The position numbers were made by a program, and so were the translations under genes. DNA of 32,675 nt from the NCBI GenBank assembly GCA_000415505.1, contig KE353995.1, positions 1 to 32,675 on the forward strand. Reading direction: 5' to 3'. Positions 24,602 through 32,004 of the stretch are shown here, piece after piece; positions within the stretch are counted from its first letter, which is position 1, and each line of letters opens with the position of its first letter. The notes beneath the pieces are model-generated. The model did no database searches and was not told the origin of the DNA. It was given only the letters and a program-made list of their open reading frames with translations. This stretch comes from Streptomyces afghaniensis 772 (lineage in GTDB: Bacteria; Actinomycetota; Actinomycetes; Streptomycetales; Streptomycetaceae).

Positions 24602-25810
24602 TCACGCCGCCTGCCGCACCTCACGCGACGTCAGCACCCGTCGCGCCTTGCGCACCGCCCGGCGTACGAACGTGTCGACGCCGCCCTCGCGGTAGCCCGG
24701 GAAGGCGCGGGCCTCGCGCGGCTCGGCGAGGTACACCGAGTCGGGGATGCCCGCGGCGCGGTCGCGGAAGTGCGGATAGGCCAGGTAGACGCGGCGGCCC
24801 TTCTTCTCCAGCAGGGCCGCCGCCTGCTTCTTGGCCTTGACGAACTTCACGACGTCCAGCAGCAGTTCGGGACGCTGCTCGGCGACCAGATGCAGCCGCA
24901 GCCGCTCGTGGACCTTGAGGCGCTGGGCGACGCCCTCGGTCCAGTGGGCGTCCATCAGCGGCTTGGCCAGCTCGAACTTGTGCCGGCGTATCTCCTCGCT
25001 GTCCGTCAGGTACTTGGGCCCGAACTGCGGCAGCAGCGTGACGAGGAACGGCCGGACCATCAACTGGTCGCGCCGGCCGCCCGCGGGGACGAGCTCGGCG
25101 ATGAGGTTCATCAGGGCCCGCGCGGAGTCGAAGCGCAGCGTGTAACTGCCGCTCTTGGTCACGTGCTTGCCGTCGTCACGCCCCACCAGGTAGTAGCAGG
25201 TGTGGTCGGCGACCACGGAGACGCCGTCCGCCCGCAGATACGCCTCCATCGTGAACAGGGCGTCCTCACCGGTGAACAGCGACTCGTCGAACCGCATGCC
25301 GTGCCGGTCGAGCAGCGCGCGGCGGAACAGCTTCTGCGCGCTGAGCGTGAACTTGATGTTGGACGAGTAGACGTCCGTGCGCTCCACCGTCTTGCCCCAC
25401 ATGGACTTCGGGGCCGAGCGGTTGACGCCCTCGACCTTGCCGAGGACGACGTCCGTGCCGGCGCGGTCGGCCATGTCGACCATCCGCTCCAGGGCCTCGG
25501 GGCCCAGCCGGTCGTCGGCGTCGAGGAAGAAGACGTAACGCCCGGTCGCCTTGCCCAGACCGACGTTGCGCGGGCCGCTGGGGCCGCCGGAGTTCTCCTG
25601 CCGGATCACCAGGACGTGCATGGGAGCGCGCTCGGCGAACTCCTCCAGGTACTCCCCTGTGCCGTCCGTCGATCCGTCGTCCACCGCGATGACCTCGATG
25701 CGCTCCGGATCGATGGTCTGTGCCTCGACGGACGAGAGGCACTCGATCAGGTACGGCATCGCTTCGTACGCACCGATGATCACACTCACATCAGGCTGCG
25801 CAACGGTCAC
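24602..25810 (-). CDS. Glycosyltransferase family 2 (GT-A), probable wall-polymer glycosyltransferase
   Basis: 402 residues from a GTG at 25808-25810 with AGGGGGAAAC just upstream. The GT-A nucleotide-sugar motifs are present: VSVIIGAYEAMPYLIECLSSV, VIAVDDGSTDGT, RQENSGGPSGPRNVGLGKATG and FFLDADDRL (DxD), then FTGEDALFTMEAYLRA, which may contain the catalytic acid. The C-terminal about 200 residues are helical and basic, ending RKARRVLTSREVRQAA, suggesting a domain that binds acceptor polymer or membrane. GT2 enzymes of this size decorate teichoic acids in other Gram-positives (TarS/TarP-like), which fits the cluster. A candidate ECF-sigma promoter lies upstream. The sugar donor cannot be deduced. 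Confidence 0.88.
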   Translation of the reverse strand: MTVAQPDVSVIIGAYEAMPYLIECLSSVEAQTIDPERIEVIAVDDGSTDGTGEYLEEFAERAPMHVLVIRQENSGGPSGPRNVGLGKATGRYVFFLDADDRLGPEALERMVDMADRAGTDVVLGKVEGVNRSAPKSMWGKTVERTDVYSSNIKFTLSAQKLFRRALLDRHGMRFDESLFTGEDALFTMEAYLRADGVSVVADHTCYYLVGRDDGKHVTKSGSYTLRFDSARALMNLIAELVPAGGRRDQLMVRPFLVTLLPQFGPKYLTDSEEIRRHKFELAKPLMDAHWTEGVAQRLKVHERLRLHLVAEQRPELLLDVVKFVKAKKQAAALLEKKGRRVYLAYPHFRDRAAGIPDSVYLAEPREARAFPGYREGGVDTFVRRAVRKARRVLTSREVRQAA

Positions 25811-25865
25811 GTTTCCCCCTAGTCAATGGGATATTCCCCCCGTATCGCCTCATTCGCTACTTGGT

Positions 25866-25893
25866 AGACGAGTGATCGGGACAAGCGGTTGCC
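25866..25893 (-). promoter_or_regulatory. ECF sigma factor (SigE-type) promoter for the GT2 gene
   Basis: On the minus strand GGCAACC (25887-25893) is followed after 16 nt by CGTCT (25866-25870), close to the GGAACC-N16-CGTCT pattern of σE envelope-stress promoters. The predicted start would be about 50 nt before the GT2 start codon. Confidence 0.55.
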
Positions 25894-25954
25894 TCAAACA
25901 CACGTATTAGTGAGTCACCTCACATGGCGAACCGACAGGAAGCGGGAACGCGAA

Positions 25955-25995
25955 AGAGTTCGGCCCCCGAGGACGCTCCTCGGGGGCCGAACTCT
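25955..25995 (-). terminator. Strong terminator after TagF-like copy B
   Basis: A perfect 19-bp stem (AGAGTTCGGCCCCCGAGGA with its complement) and a 3-nt loop, 18 nt past the stop codon at 26014, followed on the minus strand by TTTCG. Confidence 0.85.
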
Positions 25996-26013
25996 GAAGC
26001 AGGTGGCGGCTGT

Positions 26014-28125
26014 TCAGGCCGTGCCGACACCGTCCGTGTCACCGGCGGAGGACACCCGCTGCCCGGGCACGGCGTTCGCCAGTTCCGACTCGGCGGTGGC
26101 GGCCGCGATCCGTGACTCCTGGCCGACGTTGCGCGTCTCGGCCTTGAGCGCGAGGTTCGCGACGGCGGTGTTGAACTGGTCGATGGAGGCCGGCTCGTCC
26201 GGGCCCAGCAGGTACTGCTTGAGCTCCTTGCGGTCCTCGGCCAGCGGGTCGGCGGCCGGGTCGCGCACGGCACTCAGCAGCTCGCCCAGCTCGTCCGCGC
26301 TGTTGGAGAGGATCACCGCGGCACGCACGGCCGTGTTGTTCCGCTTGAACTCCTCGACGCCCACCTCCGCGGAGTCGGTGACCGCGTAGGGCTTGCCGCT
26401 CGCGATGAAGTCGGAGACCACGCTGGAGATGTCGGAGACCATCGCGTCGGAGACGTTGAAGCAGTCGTACAGCCGCGGTTCGGAGCCGGTGATGACGCGG
26501 TGCTCCCAGGTGGGGAAGGAACGCCAGTAGACCTCGTTCCACTCGGCGCGCAGCCGGGCGACCTCCTCGTGCCGGGCGACGTCGACCTGCCCGTCACGGG
26601 TGGCCTCGGCCTCGTCGCGGCCCTTGTCGCCGCCGTTGCCGGCCAGCTGGGCGATCCGGGCCTCGATCCGGGCCAGCTCGGCCTTGGCCTGCGTCTGGGC
26701 GGCGTTGTCGGTGACGAAGCGGGAGTCGGCGGCACGCTCGGCGGCGGCCTTCCGGACCAGGGCGGTGATGCGCTGGTGGGCGGCGCCGGCCTCCTTGCTG
26801 ACGTTGCCGGTGAAGGGGTGCGGCTTGTACAGGACGCGGACCGGCGGGTCGGCCTGCACGAGCTGCTTCACGATGTTCTCGCCGGCCAGCACGACCGAGG
26901 TGTTGCCCGGGTTACCGTCCCAGCCCTCCCAGGTGGGGGCGTACAGGACGGTCGGGATACGGCCCTCGGGGACGCCCTGCCAGGGCTGGATCGGGGCGAG
27001 CTGCGGGCGGCCGACCTCGACGATGTCCTCGTCGCGGACACCGACGTCGGCGATGGCGTAGCGGTCGCGGCCCGCGCGGCCGGCCGTCCACACCTCGTCG
27101 TAGACCTTGCTGTACGGGTTGACGCTGGCGAGCTTGTCGCTGTCGCCGTGGCCGATGAAGACGTGCTTGATGGTGGGCACGCGCAGCATGTGGATGTTCT
27201 TGCCGACGTTCGCCGCGTAGAGCGCGACCCGCACCGTGGACAGGTCCATGTTCATCAGGTGCACCCCTCCGGGCACGCAGATGACGGGGACCGTGGTCGG
27301 CGCGAGGTTGTTCAGGATGGCCCGCTCACGCAGGATGATCAGCGGCTTGGAGTCCAGCTTCTCCATGGTGTCCAGCCACATGTTCACCTGGTACGCGGAG
27401 TCCTTGGAACCGGAGAAGTACAGGACCGTCTCCGGCTTGTACTCGCCCAGCCAGTCATCGACGGCGGCCAGCACCTTCTCGGCGTTCGGCGGGATCTTCC
27501 GGCCCCGGACGTACGGCATGAGCGCCAGGACGTACAGGGTGGCGACGGCCACCGTGATGCCGATGCCGACGAAACCGACGAGGGCCGACTTCACCTGCGC
27601 GGCGAGCAGGATGCCGGCGACCGCGAAGAGGTCGAGGTGCAGCATCTTCTCGGCGGAGCGGTGCAGCAGCCGGCGCGGCGGTGCGTCCGGGATGCGGATG
27701 CGGGACTTCAGGTCGACGTTGCGGGTGGCGACCGGCATGCGGCGGCGGTTGCGGATCAGCTGGACCAGCGCACCGTGCGGGGCCTGCAGACCGTAGAAGG
27801 CGATGAAGCAGGCGATCGCCCCGTAGTAGATCAGGTTGTCCGCGAGGGACAGCCGGGCCAGCAGCAGGACCAGGAGCAGCTGGCGGATCAGGAAGCGGAT
27901 CGACAGGCCGGCCCGCACCTTGCTGAGGCGGTTGATCAGGTAGCTGCCCTTGCGGTGCAGATAGTGGTCCGCCAGGTACGTCACGGCGGCCGCTGCCGCG
28001 AAGGCGGGGACGCTCGGGACGAGCGCGGCCAGCATGAGGCAGGGGAAGCCCAGCATCATGAGGACCGCCGCGGCCAGCTCGGCCGCGCTGCCCACCCGGG
28101 CGACGCGAATAGCGGTGGATATCAC
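26014..28125 (-). CDS. Membrane-anchored TagF/TarL-like poly(alditol-phosphate) transferase, copy B
   Basis: 703 residues from a GTG at 28123-28125. About six membrane helices in the first 200 residues (AAVLMMLGFPCLMLAALVPS, IRQLLLVLLLARLSLADN, LLAAQVKSALVGFVGIGITV), then a loop shared with copy A (RMPVATRNVDLKS versus TLPVVTRNIDASA). The catalytic domain has VLYFSGSKDSAYQVNMWLD, FIGHGDSDK, YAPTWEGWDGNPGN, VLYKPHP and SDISSVVSDFIASGKPYAV. The charged insert between KPHP and SDISS (about 90 residues, ELARIEARIAQLAGNGG and so on) is longer than in copy A. The two copies are clearly paralogues that have diverged; they may act on different substrates or polymer lengths. Transcription is downstream of the cytidylyltransferase gene but separated by a structured terminator. 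Confidence 0.87.
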   Translation of the reverse strand: MISTAIRVARVGSAAELAAAVLMMLGFPCLMLAALVPSVPAFAAAAAVTYLADHYLHRKGSYLINRLSKVRAGLSIRFLIRQLLLVLLLARLSLADNLIYYGAIACFIAFYGLQAPHGALVQLIRNRRRMPVATRNVDLKSRIRIPDAPPRRLLHRSAEKMLHLDLFAVAGILLAAQVKSALVGFVGIGITVAVATLYVLALMPYVRGRKIPPNAEKVLAAVDDWLGEYKPETVLYFSGSKDSAYQVNMWLDTMEKLDSKPLIILRERAILNNLAPTTVPVICVPGGVHLMNMDLSTVRVALYAANVGKNIHMLRVPTIKHVFIGHGDSDKLASVNPYSKVYDEVWTAGRAGRDRYAIADVGVRDEDIVEVGRPQLAPIQPWQGVPEGRIPTVLYAPTWEGWDGNPGNTSVVLAGENIVKQLVQADPPVRVLYKPHPFTGNVSKEAGAAHQRITALVRKAAAERAADSRFVTDNAAQTQAKAELARIEARIAQLAGNGGDKGRDEAEATRDGQVDVARHEEVARLRAEWNEVYWRSFPTWEHRVITGSEPRLYDCFNVSDAMVSDISSVVSDFIASGKPYAVTDSAEVGVEEFKRNNTAVRAAVILSNSADELGELLSAVRDPAADPLAEDRKELKQYLLGPDEPASIDQFNTAVANLALKAETRNVGQESRIAAATAESELANAVPGQRVSSAGDTDGVGTA

Positions 28126-28207
28126 GGAGAAACCTGCTCTTGGGAGGGGTGTGCCGGTCTTGGTTCTGAAATGCGGCTGGTCTGTGAATATTCGCGAGAC
28201 GGTATGG

Positions 28208-28271
28208 ATTCAGGCCCCTGCGAACACCCCTGTTGACGAAGCCGTTAACAGAAGGGCGCAGAGGCCTGAAT
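28208..28271 (-). terminator. Two-tier hairpin after the cytidylyltransferase-SDR gene
   Basis: Outer 15-nt arms ATTCAGGCC(C)CTGCG and CGCAG(A)GGCCTGAAT (28208-28222 with 28257-28271) enclose an inner hairpin of CTGTTGACG and CGTTAACAG (28230-28238 with 28243-28251). On the minus-strand RNA the one outer mismatch becomes a G-U pair. It lies 26 nt past the stop at 28298. Confidence 0.7.
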
Positions 28272-28297
28272 TACCGAAGTCTATTTGGCGCCAATTA

Positions 28298-29794
28298 TTA
28301 CACGCCGTCCTGCCGGTCCAGCACCGAGGCGAGTGCCTGCTCGAAGCCGGAGGCGCGGGCCGCACCGGCGGTCGGGTCCTGCTGGCGGACGTCGATGACG
28401 TGGCCGGTCAGCTCGGACAGCAGCACGTCGAGCGAGGTGCGGGCCACGGCCTCGGAGGACAGCAGCGAGCCGGTCGGCTCCTGGCCGAACGCCTTGGTGC
28501 GCATCGGGGTGGCGGTGCGCTCCGGGTTGATGCAGTTGACGCGGACGCCGTCGCCGGCCCACTCGTCGGACAGGGCCTGGGTGAGGTTCACCATGGCGGC
28601 CTTGGTCGAGGAGTACAGGCTGTACTCGGCGCGACCCCGGGTGTAGCTGCTGGAGGTGTACAGCAGCAGCTGGCCCTTGGTCTCGGACAGGTACTTGTAC
28701 GACGAACGGGCGATCTGCACCGGGGCCAGGTAGTTGACCTTCAGCGCCTCCTCGATGGTGGCGTTGTCGGTCTCGGCGAGCTTGCCGATGCGCAGCACTC
28801 CGGCGGTGTTCACCACGTAGTCGATGCGGCCGGTCTCGGCGTAGGCCTTGGACAGGGCGTCGTCGACCTCCTCCGGGTTCTCCACGTGGGTGCCGGTGGT
28901 GGAGCGGCCCAGGGCGTAGACCTTGGCGCCGTAGGACTCGGCGAGTTCGGCGATGTCCTTGCCGATGCCGTAGGAGCCGCCGAAGACGACGACCGTCTTG
29001 CCGGTCAGCAGTTCCCGGTAGGCCTCCTCGGAGACCTGCTCGGGCGCGGCGGTGGAGGCCAGCTGGAAGAGCTTGTCGGCGATGAAGACGTCGACGGGCT
29101 GGGTGACCTTCATGTTGTACTCGTCACCCGCGACGACGTGGATCGGCACGTCCGGCAGGTACTTGAGCACGACGGAGCAGTCGTCGGTGGCCTGGAAGTT
29201 GGGGTCGCCGGCGGCCACCTCGTAGGCCCGCTTGATCGTGGACAGCTTGAAGGCCTGCGGGGTCTGGCCGCGGCGCAGCCGGGAGCGGTCCGGGATCTCG
29301 GTGATGAATTCGCCGTCCTCGCCGTGCGTGCGCGTGACGATGATGGTGTCGGCGGAGGGGATGGCGACGTCGACGGCCTGGTAGCGCTCCAGCGCGGTGA
29401 CGCAGTCGTCGATGACGCGCTGCGACAGCAGGGGGCGCACGGCGTCGTGGAAGAGGACGTTGGCGTCCTCGCCCTCGGCCAGGCCCTCGCCCAGGGCCGA
29501 GATGGCGCGCTCGGTGGTCTCGTTCCGCGTGGCGCCGCCCTCGATGACCTTCGAGACCTTCTTGAATCCGGCCTTCGCGACGATCTTCTCGACGTCGGGC
29601 ACGTAGCCGGGTGCCATCAGCACGATGATGTCGTCGATCGAGTCCGCGTTCTCGAAGGTGGTCAGCGTGTGCTCGATGACTGCCTTGCCGGCGATCTTCA
29701 GCAGCTGCTTGGGGATCGACAGACCCACCCGCTGACCGGTACCACCGGCCAGGATCACTGCGGTGGTACGGGGCTTGGCTATGTGCTGGGACAC
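28298..29794 (-). CDS. Bifunctional cytidylyltransferase/SDR family oxidoreductase, probable CDP-ribitol synthase
   Basis: The GTG at 29792-29794 follows AAGGTAGG; 498 residues. Residues 1-240 are an IspD/TarI-like nucleotidyltransferase: TTAVILAGGTGQRVGLSIPKQLLKIAGK (nucleotide loop), FHDAVRPLLSQRVIDDC, RGQTPQAFKL and TDDCSVVLKYLPDVPIHVVAGDEYNMKVT. Residues about 265-490 are an SDR reductase: VVVFGGSYGIGKDIAELAESYGA (cofactor loop), VNTAGVLRIG, SYTRGRAEYSLYSSTKAAMVNL (catalytic Ser-Tyr-Lys) and VNCINPERTATPM. The same fusion order occurs in Haemophilus Bcs1/Acs1, which reduces ribulose-5-phosphate and makes CDP-ribitol. The product would supply the TagF-like enzymes. A plain IspD role is unlikely because of the fusion and the context. 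Confidence 0.87.
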   Translation of the reverse strand: MSQHIAKPRTTAVILAGGTGQRVGLSIPKQLLKIAGKAVIEHTLTTFENADSIDDIIVLMAPGYVPDVEKIVAKAGFKKVSKVIEGGATRNETTERAISALGEGLAEGEDANVLFHDAVRPLLSQRVIDDCVTALERYQAVDVAIPSADTIIVTRTHGEDGEFITEIPDRSRLRRGQTPQAFKLSTIKRAYEVAAGDPNFQATDDCSVVLKYLPDVPIHVVAGDEYNMKVTQPVDVFIADKLFQLASTAAPEQVSEEAYRELLTGKTVVVFGGSYGIGKDIAELAESYGAKVYALGRSTTGTHVENPEEVDDALSKAYAETGRIDYVVNTAGVLRIGKLAETDNATIEEALKVNYLAPVQIARSSYKYLSETKGQLLLYTSSSYTRGRAEYSLYSSTKAAMVNLTQALSDEWAGDGVRVNCINPERTATPMRTKAFGQEPTGSLLSSEAVARTSLDVLLSELTGHVIDVRQQDPTAGAARASGFEQALASVLDRQDGV

Positions 29795-30223
29795 AGGTGA
29801 CCTACCTTGGGGCGACAGGGAACTTGGAAATGGTCCCACTTGTGGTTACCGCAGTGCAAGGTGAGCGCCCTCCGCCGCATATGTGCGCGCAACCTGTCAT
29901 TCACCTCCCACTCCTGGTGATTGGTGAGACGGCTGCGCGACCCTCCGGGAAATGCGCTGTGAGTAACTCCACAGGTGCTCAGCGACGTCGGAGCCGCTTG
30001 TGACAGCGGTGACCCAGGACCTTCACGAGTTCCTTGGACGATGTCTCGTGCACGGTACGCGCTTTGGCGGCGCAGGCCCGCACCGTCACCCCGGCGCCGG
30101 TCGCGGCAGCTCATTGCCGCGGAATTGGTGGTTAAGATTCCGCAGCATTTCGGTCTCGGCGAGAGCAATACGCCGGTGGCCCGGGTCGGACTTCTCACAT
30201 GCTCACGCCTCTCGTACGAGGAA
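29795..30223. other. Non-coding stretch with two overlapping hairpins
   Basis: No reading frame here shows Streptomyces codon use. Two potential stems share bases: CGCGGCA/TGCCGCG (30102-30108 with 30115-30121) and GCGGAAT/ATTCCGC (30119-30125 with 30137-30143). They cannot form together. The region should hold the promoter of the cytidylyltransferase gene, but I could not pick a convincing one. Confidence 0.4.
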
Positions 30224-30253
30224 GAGCCCGGCACTCCGAGGAGTACCGGGCTC
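30224..30253 (-). terminator. Terminator after phoD
   Basis: On the minus strand GAGCCCGG-U-ACUCC pairs with GGAGU-G-CCGGGCUC; the U-G wobble makes the stem continuous. It lies 22 nt past the phoD stop. Confidence 0.75.
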
Positions 30254-30274
30254 ACGCGTGTGTCAGGGGTCGGG

Positions 30275-31825
30275 TCAGACCACCTCGACTCCCGGCCGGC
30301 CCGCCTCGACCCGCAGCCTGGCCAGCGTGCTCGGCGTCGCCGACGGCTGCCGGACGGTGTCGACCACCCTCACCTGCGCGTCGATGCCGGCGCGGCCGAT
30401 GTCGAAGAGGTGGTAGCCGCGGTGGGCGTCGAGCAGCTTCCAGTGCGGGTTGTCCGGGCGCCGCGGGTCCCACTCCTTGCGGAAGGCCGCCTGGTCCTGG
30501 TCGCCGTTGCTGGAGATGGAGGTGCCGACGAACTCGGCGCCGACGACCGTGGAGTCCGGATCGGCGTAGTCCTCCTTGAGGTCGCTGATCATCGTCAGGT
30601 GCCGGTCGCCGGAGAGCACGACGGGGTTGCGGACCTGCCTGAACTCCTTCAGGAAGCGGTTGCGTTCGGCCTGGTAGCCGTCCCAGGCGTCGTAGAACCA
30701 GAGCTTGCCCTCGCCGACCTGGAGGTCCGTCTCGGCCATCATGATCTGCGAGGCGATCAGGTTCCAGCGGGCCGGCGAGTTCTGCAGCCCGTTGAGCAGC
30801 CACTGCTTCTGCCGTGCGCCCAGCATGGTCAGCGACGGGTCCTGGGCACCGGCCTGGCTCTTGGCCTGGTCGCTGCGGTACTGCCGGGTGTCCAGGACGT
30901 TGAGCCGGGCCAGCCGGCCGAACTCCAGACGGCGGTACATCCGGATGTGCGGCCCGTTGGGGACGGCGGTCGCACGGACCGGCATGTGCTCGTAGAACGC
31001 CTGGTAGGCCGCGGTCAGCCGGGCCACGAACGCGTCGTGCGGCTGCTTGTCCGGGTCCTGCGGGATCTCGCCGGCGAAGTCGTTGTCCACCTCGTGGTCG
31101 TCGAAGGACACCACGAAGGGCGCGTTCGCGTGCATCGCCGCGAGGTCGGCGTCGGTGCGGTACTGGGCGTACCGGTTGCGGTACTGGGCGAGGCTGAACG
31201 GCTCACCGGTCCCCTCGTGGCGTCGTACACCCGTCGCCGACGGCGTGGACTCGTAGATGTAGTCCCCGACGAACACCACGACGTCCGGGTCCTGGTCGAG
31301 CATGTCGGCGTACGGCGTGAAATAGCCGTGCTGCCAGTTCTGGCAGGAGGCCAGCGCCATGCGCAGGGAGCCACCGGAGCTGTAGGGGTGGGGCGCGGTA
31401 CGGGTGCGGCCGACGGGCGAGAGCTGCCCGCTGGTGCGGAAGCGGTACCAGTACGTGCGGTCCGGGCGCAGCCCGCGTACGTCCACGTGAACGCTGTGCC
31501 CGTACTCGGGCCGGGCCTGGGCGGTGCCCCGGCGGACGAGCTTTCTGAACCGCTGGTCCTCCGCGAGCTGCCACTCCACGGGCACCACCCGGTCGGGCAT
31601 TCCGCCGCCGTTCAGCGGGTCCGGGGCGAGCCGGGTCCACAGCACGATGCCGTCCGGCAGCGGGTCTCCGGAGGCGACGCCGAGGCTGAACACGCCGTCG
31701 GGCAGCGGAGTCTCGGCCCCGTGGGCGGTGGCCGGAAGCCACAGCTGGGCGGAGGCCGCCGCACCGAGGACCGCGGCACCGGCGGTCAGAAAACGGCGTC
31801 GGTCGGGGGATACTGCTCCGGTCAT
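30275..31825 (-). CDS. phoD: PhoD-like alkaline phosphatase/phosphodiesterase, Tat-exported
   Basis: 516 residues. PhoD enzymes are Fe/Ca-dependent phosphodiesterases and phosphatases secreted to the cell surface; B. subtilis PhoD degrades wall teichoic acid. The N-terminus SPDRRRFLTAGAAVLGAAASAQLWL is a twin-arginine signal peptide with a likely cleavage after AHG. A PhoD N-terminal β-domain follows (GDPLPDGIVLWTRLAP, YWYRFRTSGQLS), then the catalytic domain: MALASCQNWQHG, VVVFVGDYIYE, VVSFDDHEVDNDFAGE, LNVLDTRQYR, and VVLSGDRHLTMISDL near the end. It lies beside the TagF-like cluster, which suggests a role in turnover of that polymer or in recovering phosphate. Confidence 0.94.
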   Translation of the reverse strand: MTGAVSPDRRRFLTAGAAVLGAAASAQLWLPATAHGAETPLPDGVFSLGVASGDPLPDGIVLWTRLAPDPLNGGGMPDRVVPVEWQLAEDQRFRKLVRRGTAQARPEYGHSVHVDVRGLRPDRTYWYRFRTSGQLSPVGRTRTAPHPYSSGGSLRMALASCQNWQHGYFTPYADMLDQDPDVVVFVGDYIYESTPSATGVRRHEGTGEPFSLAQYRNRYAQYRTDADLAAMHANAPFVVSFDDHEVDNDFAGEIPQDPDKQPHDAFVARLTAAYQAFYEHMPVRATAVPNGPHIRMYRRLEFGRLARLNVLDTRQYRSDQAKSQAGAQDPSLTMLGARQKQWLLNGLQNSPARWNLIASQIMMAETDLQVGEGKLWFYDAWDGYQAERNRFLKEFRQVRNPVVLSGDRHLTMISDLKEDYADPDSTVVGAEFVGTSISSNGDQDQAAFRKEWDPRRPDNPHWKLLDAHRGYHLFDIGRAGIDAQVRVVDTVRQPSATPSTLARLRVEAGRPGVEVV

Positions 31826-31889
31826 CGTCTGACTCCCTTACCTCGCTGGCCACTTGGACACTGGGAAGCTTCACGCTCGCGGGCGGTCC

Positions 31890-31911
31890 GCCCGCTGAAC
31901 GCCGGAGTTCA
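31890..31911 (-). promoter_or_regulatory. Weak PHO-box-like repeat upstream of phoD
   Basis: On the minus strand GTTCAGCGGGC (31890-31900) matches nine of eleven positions of the GTTCACCCGGC repeat unit bound by PhoP in Streptomyces. The adjacent 11-mer (31901-31911) matches only about five. A real PHO box needs at least two good units, so this is suggestive only. Confidence 0.25.
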
Positions 31912-31940
31912 CGTACATGACAACTAAGCAGACAAAAGGA

Positions 31941-31983
31941 GACCCACCGCCAGCGTCGGAACAAGCCGTTGCCGGGGTGGGTC
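31941..31983 (-). terminator. Terminator after the FG-GAP repeat gene
   Basis: GACCCACC and GGTGGGTC flank a 27-nt loop; on the minus strand the stem is followed by TCCTTTTG. Located 21 nt past the stop at 32005. Confidence 0.65.
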
Positions 31984-32004
31984 TGACAGATGATCAGGCA
32001 GAGA

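Noticed and set aside
29779-30255. A 158-codon minus-strand frame before the CDP-ribitol synthase gene
   Set aside because: Contains many rare codons and no recognisable motif; it overlaps the phoD terminator.
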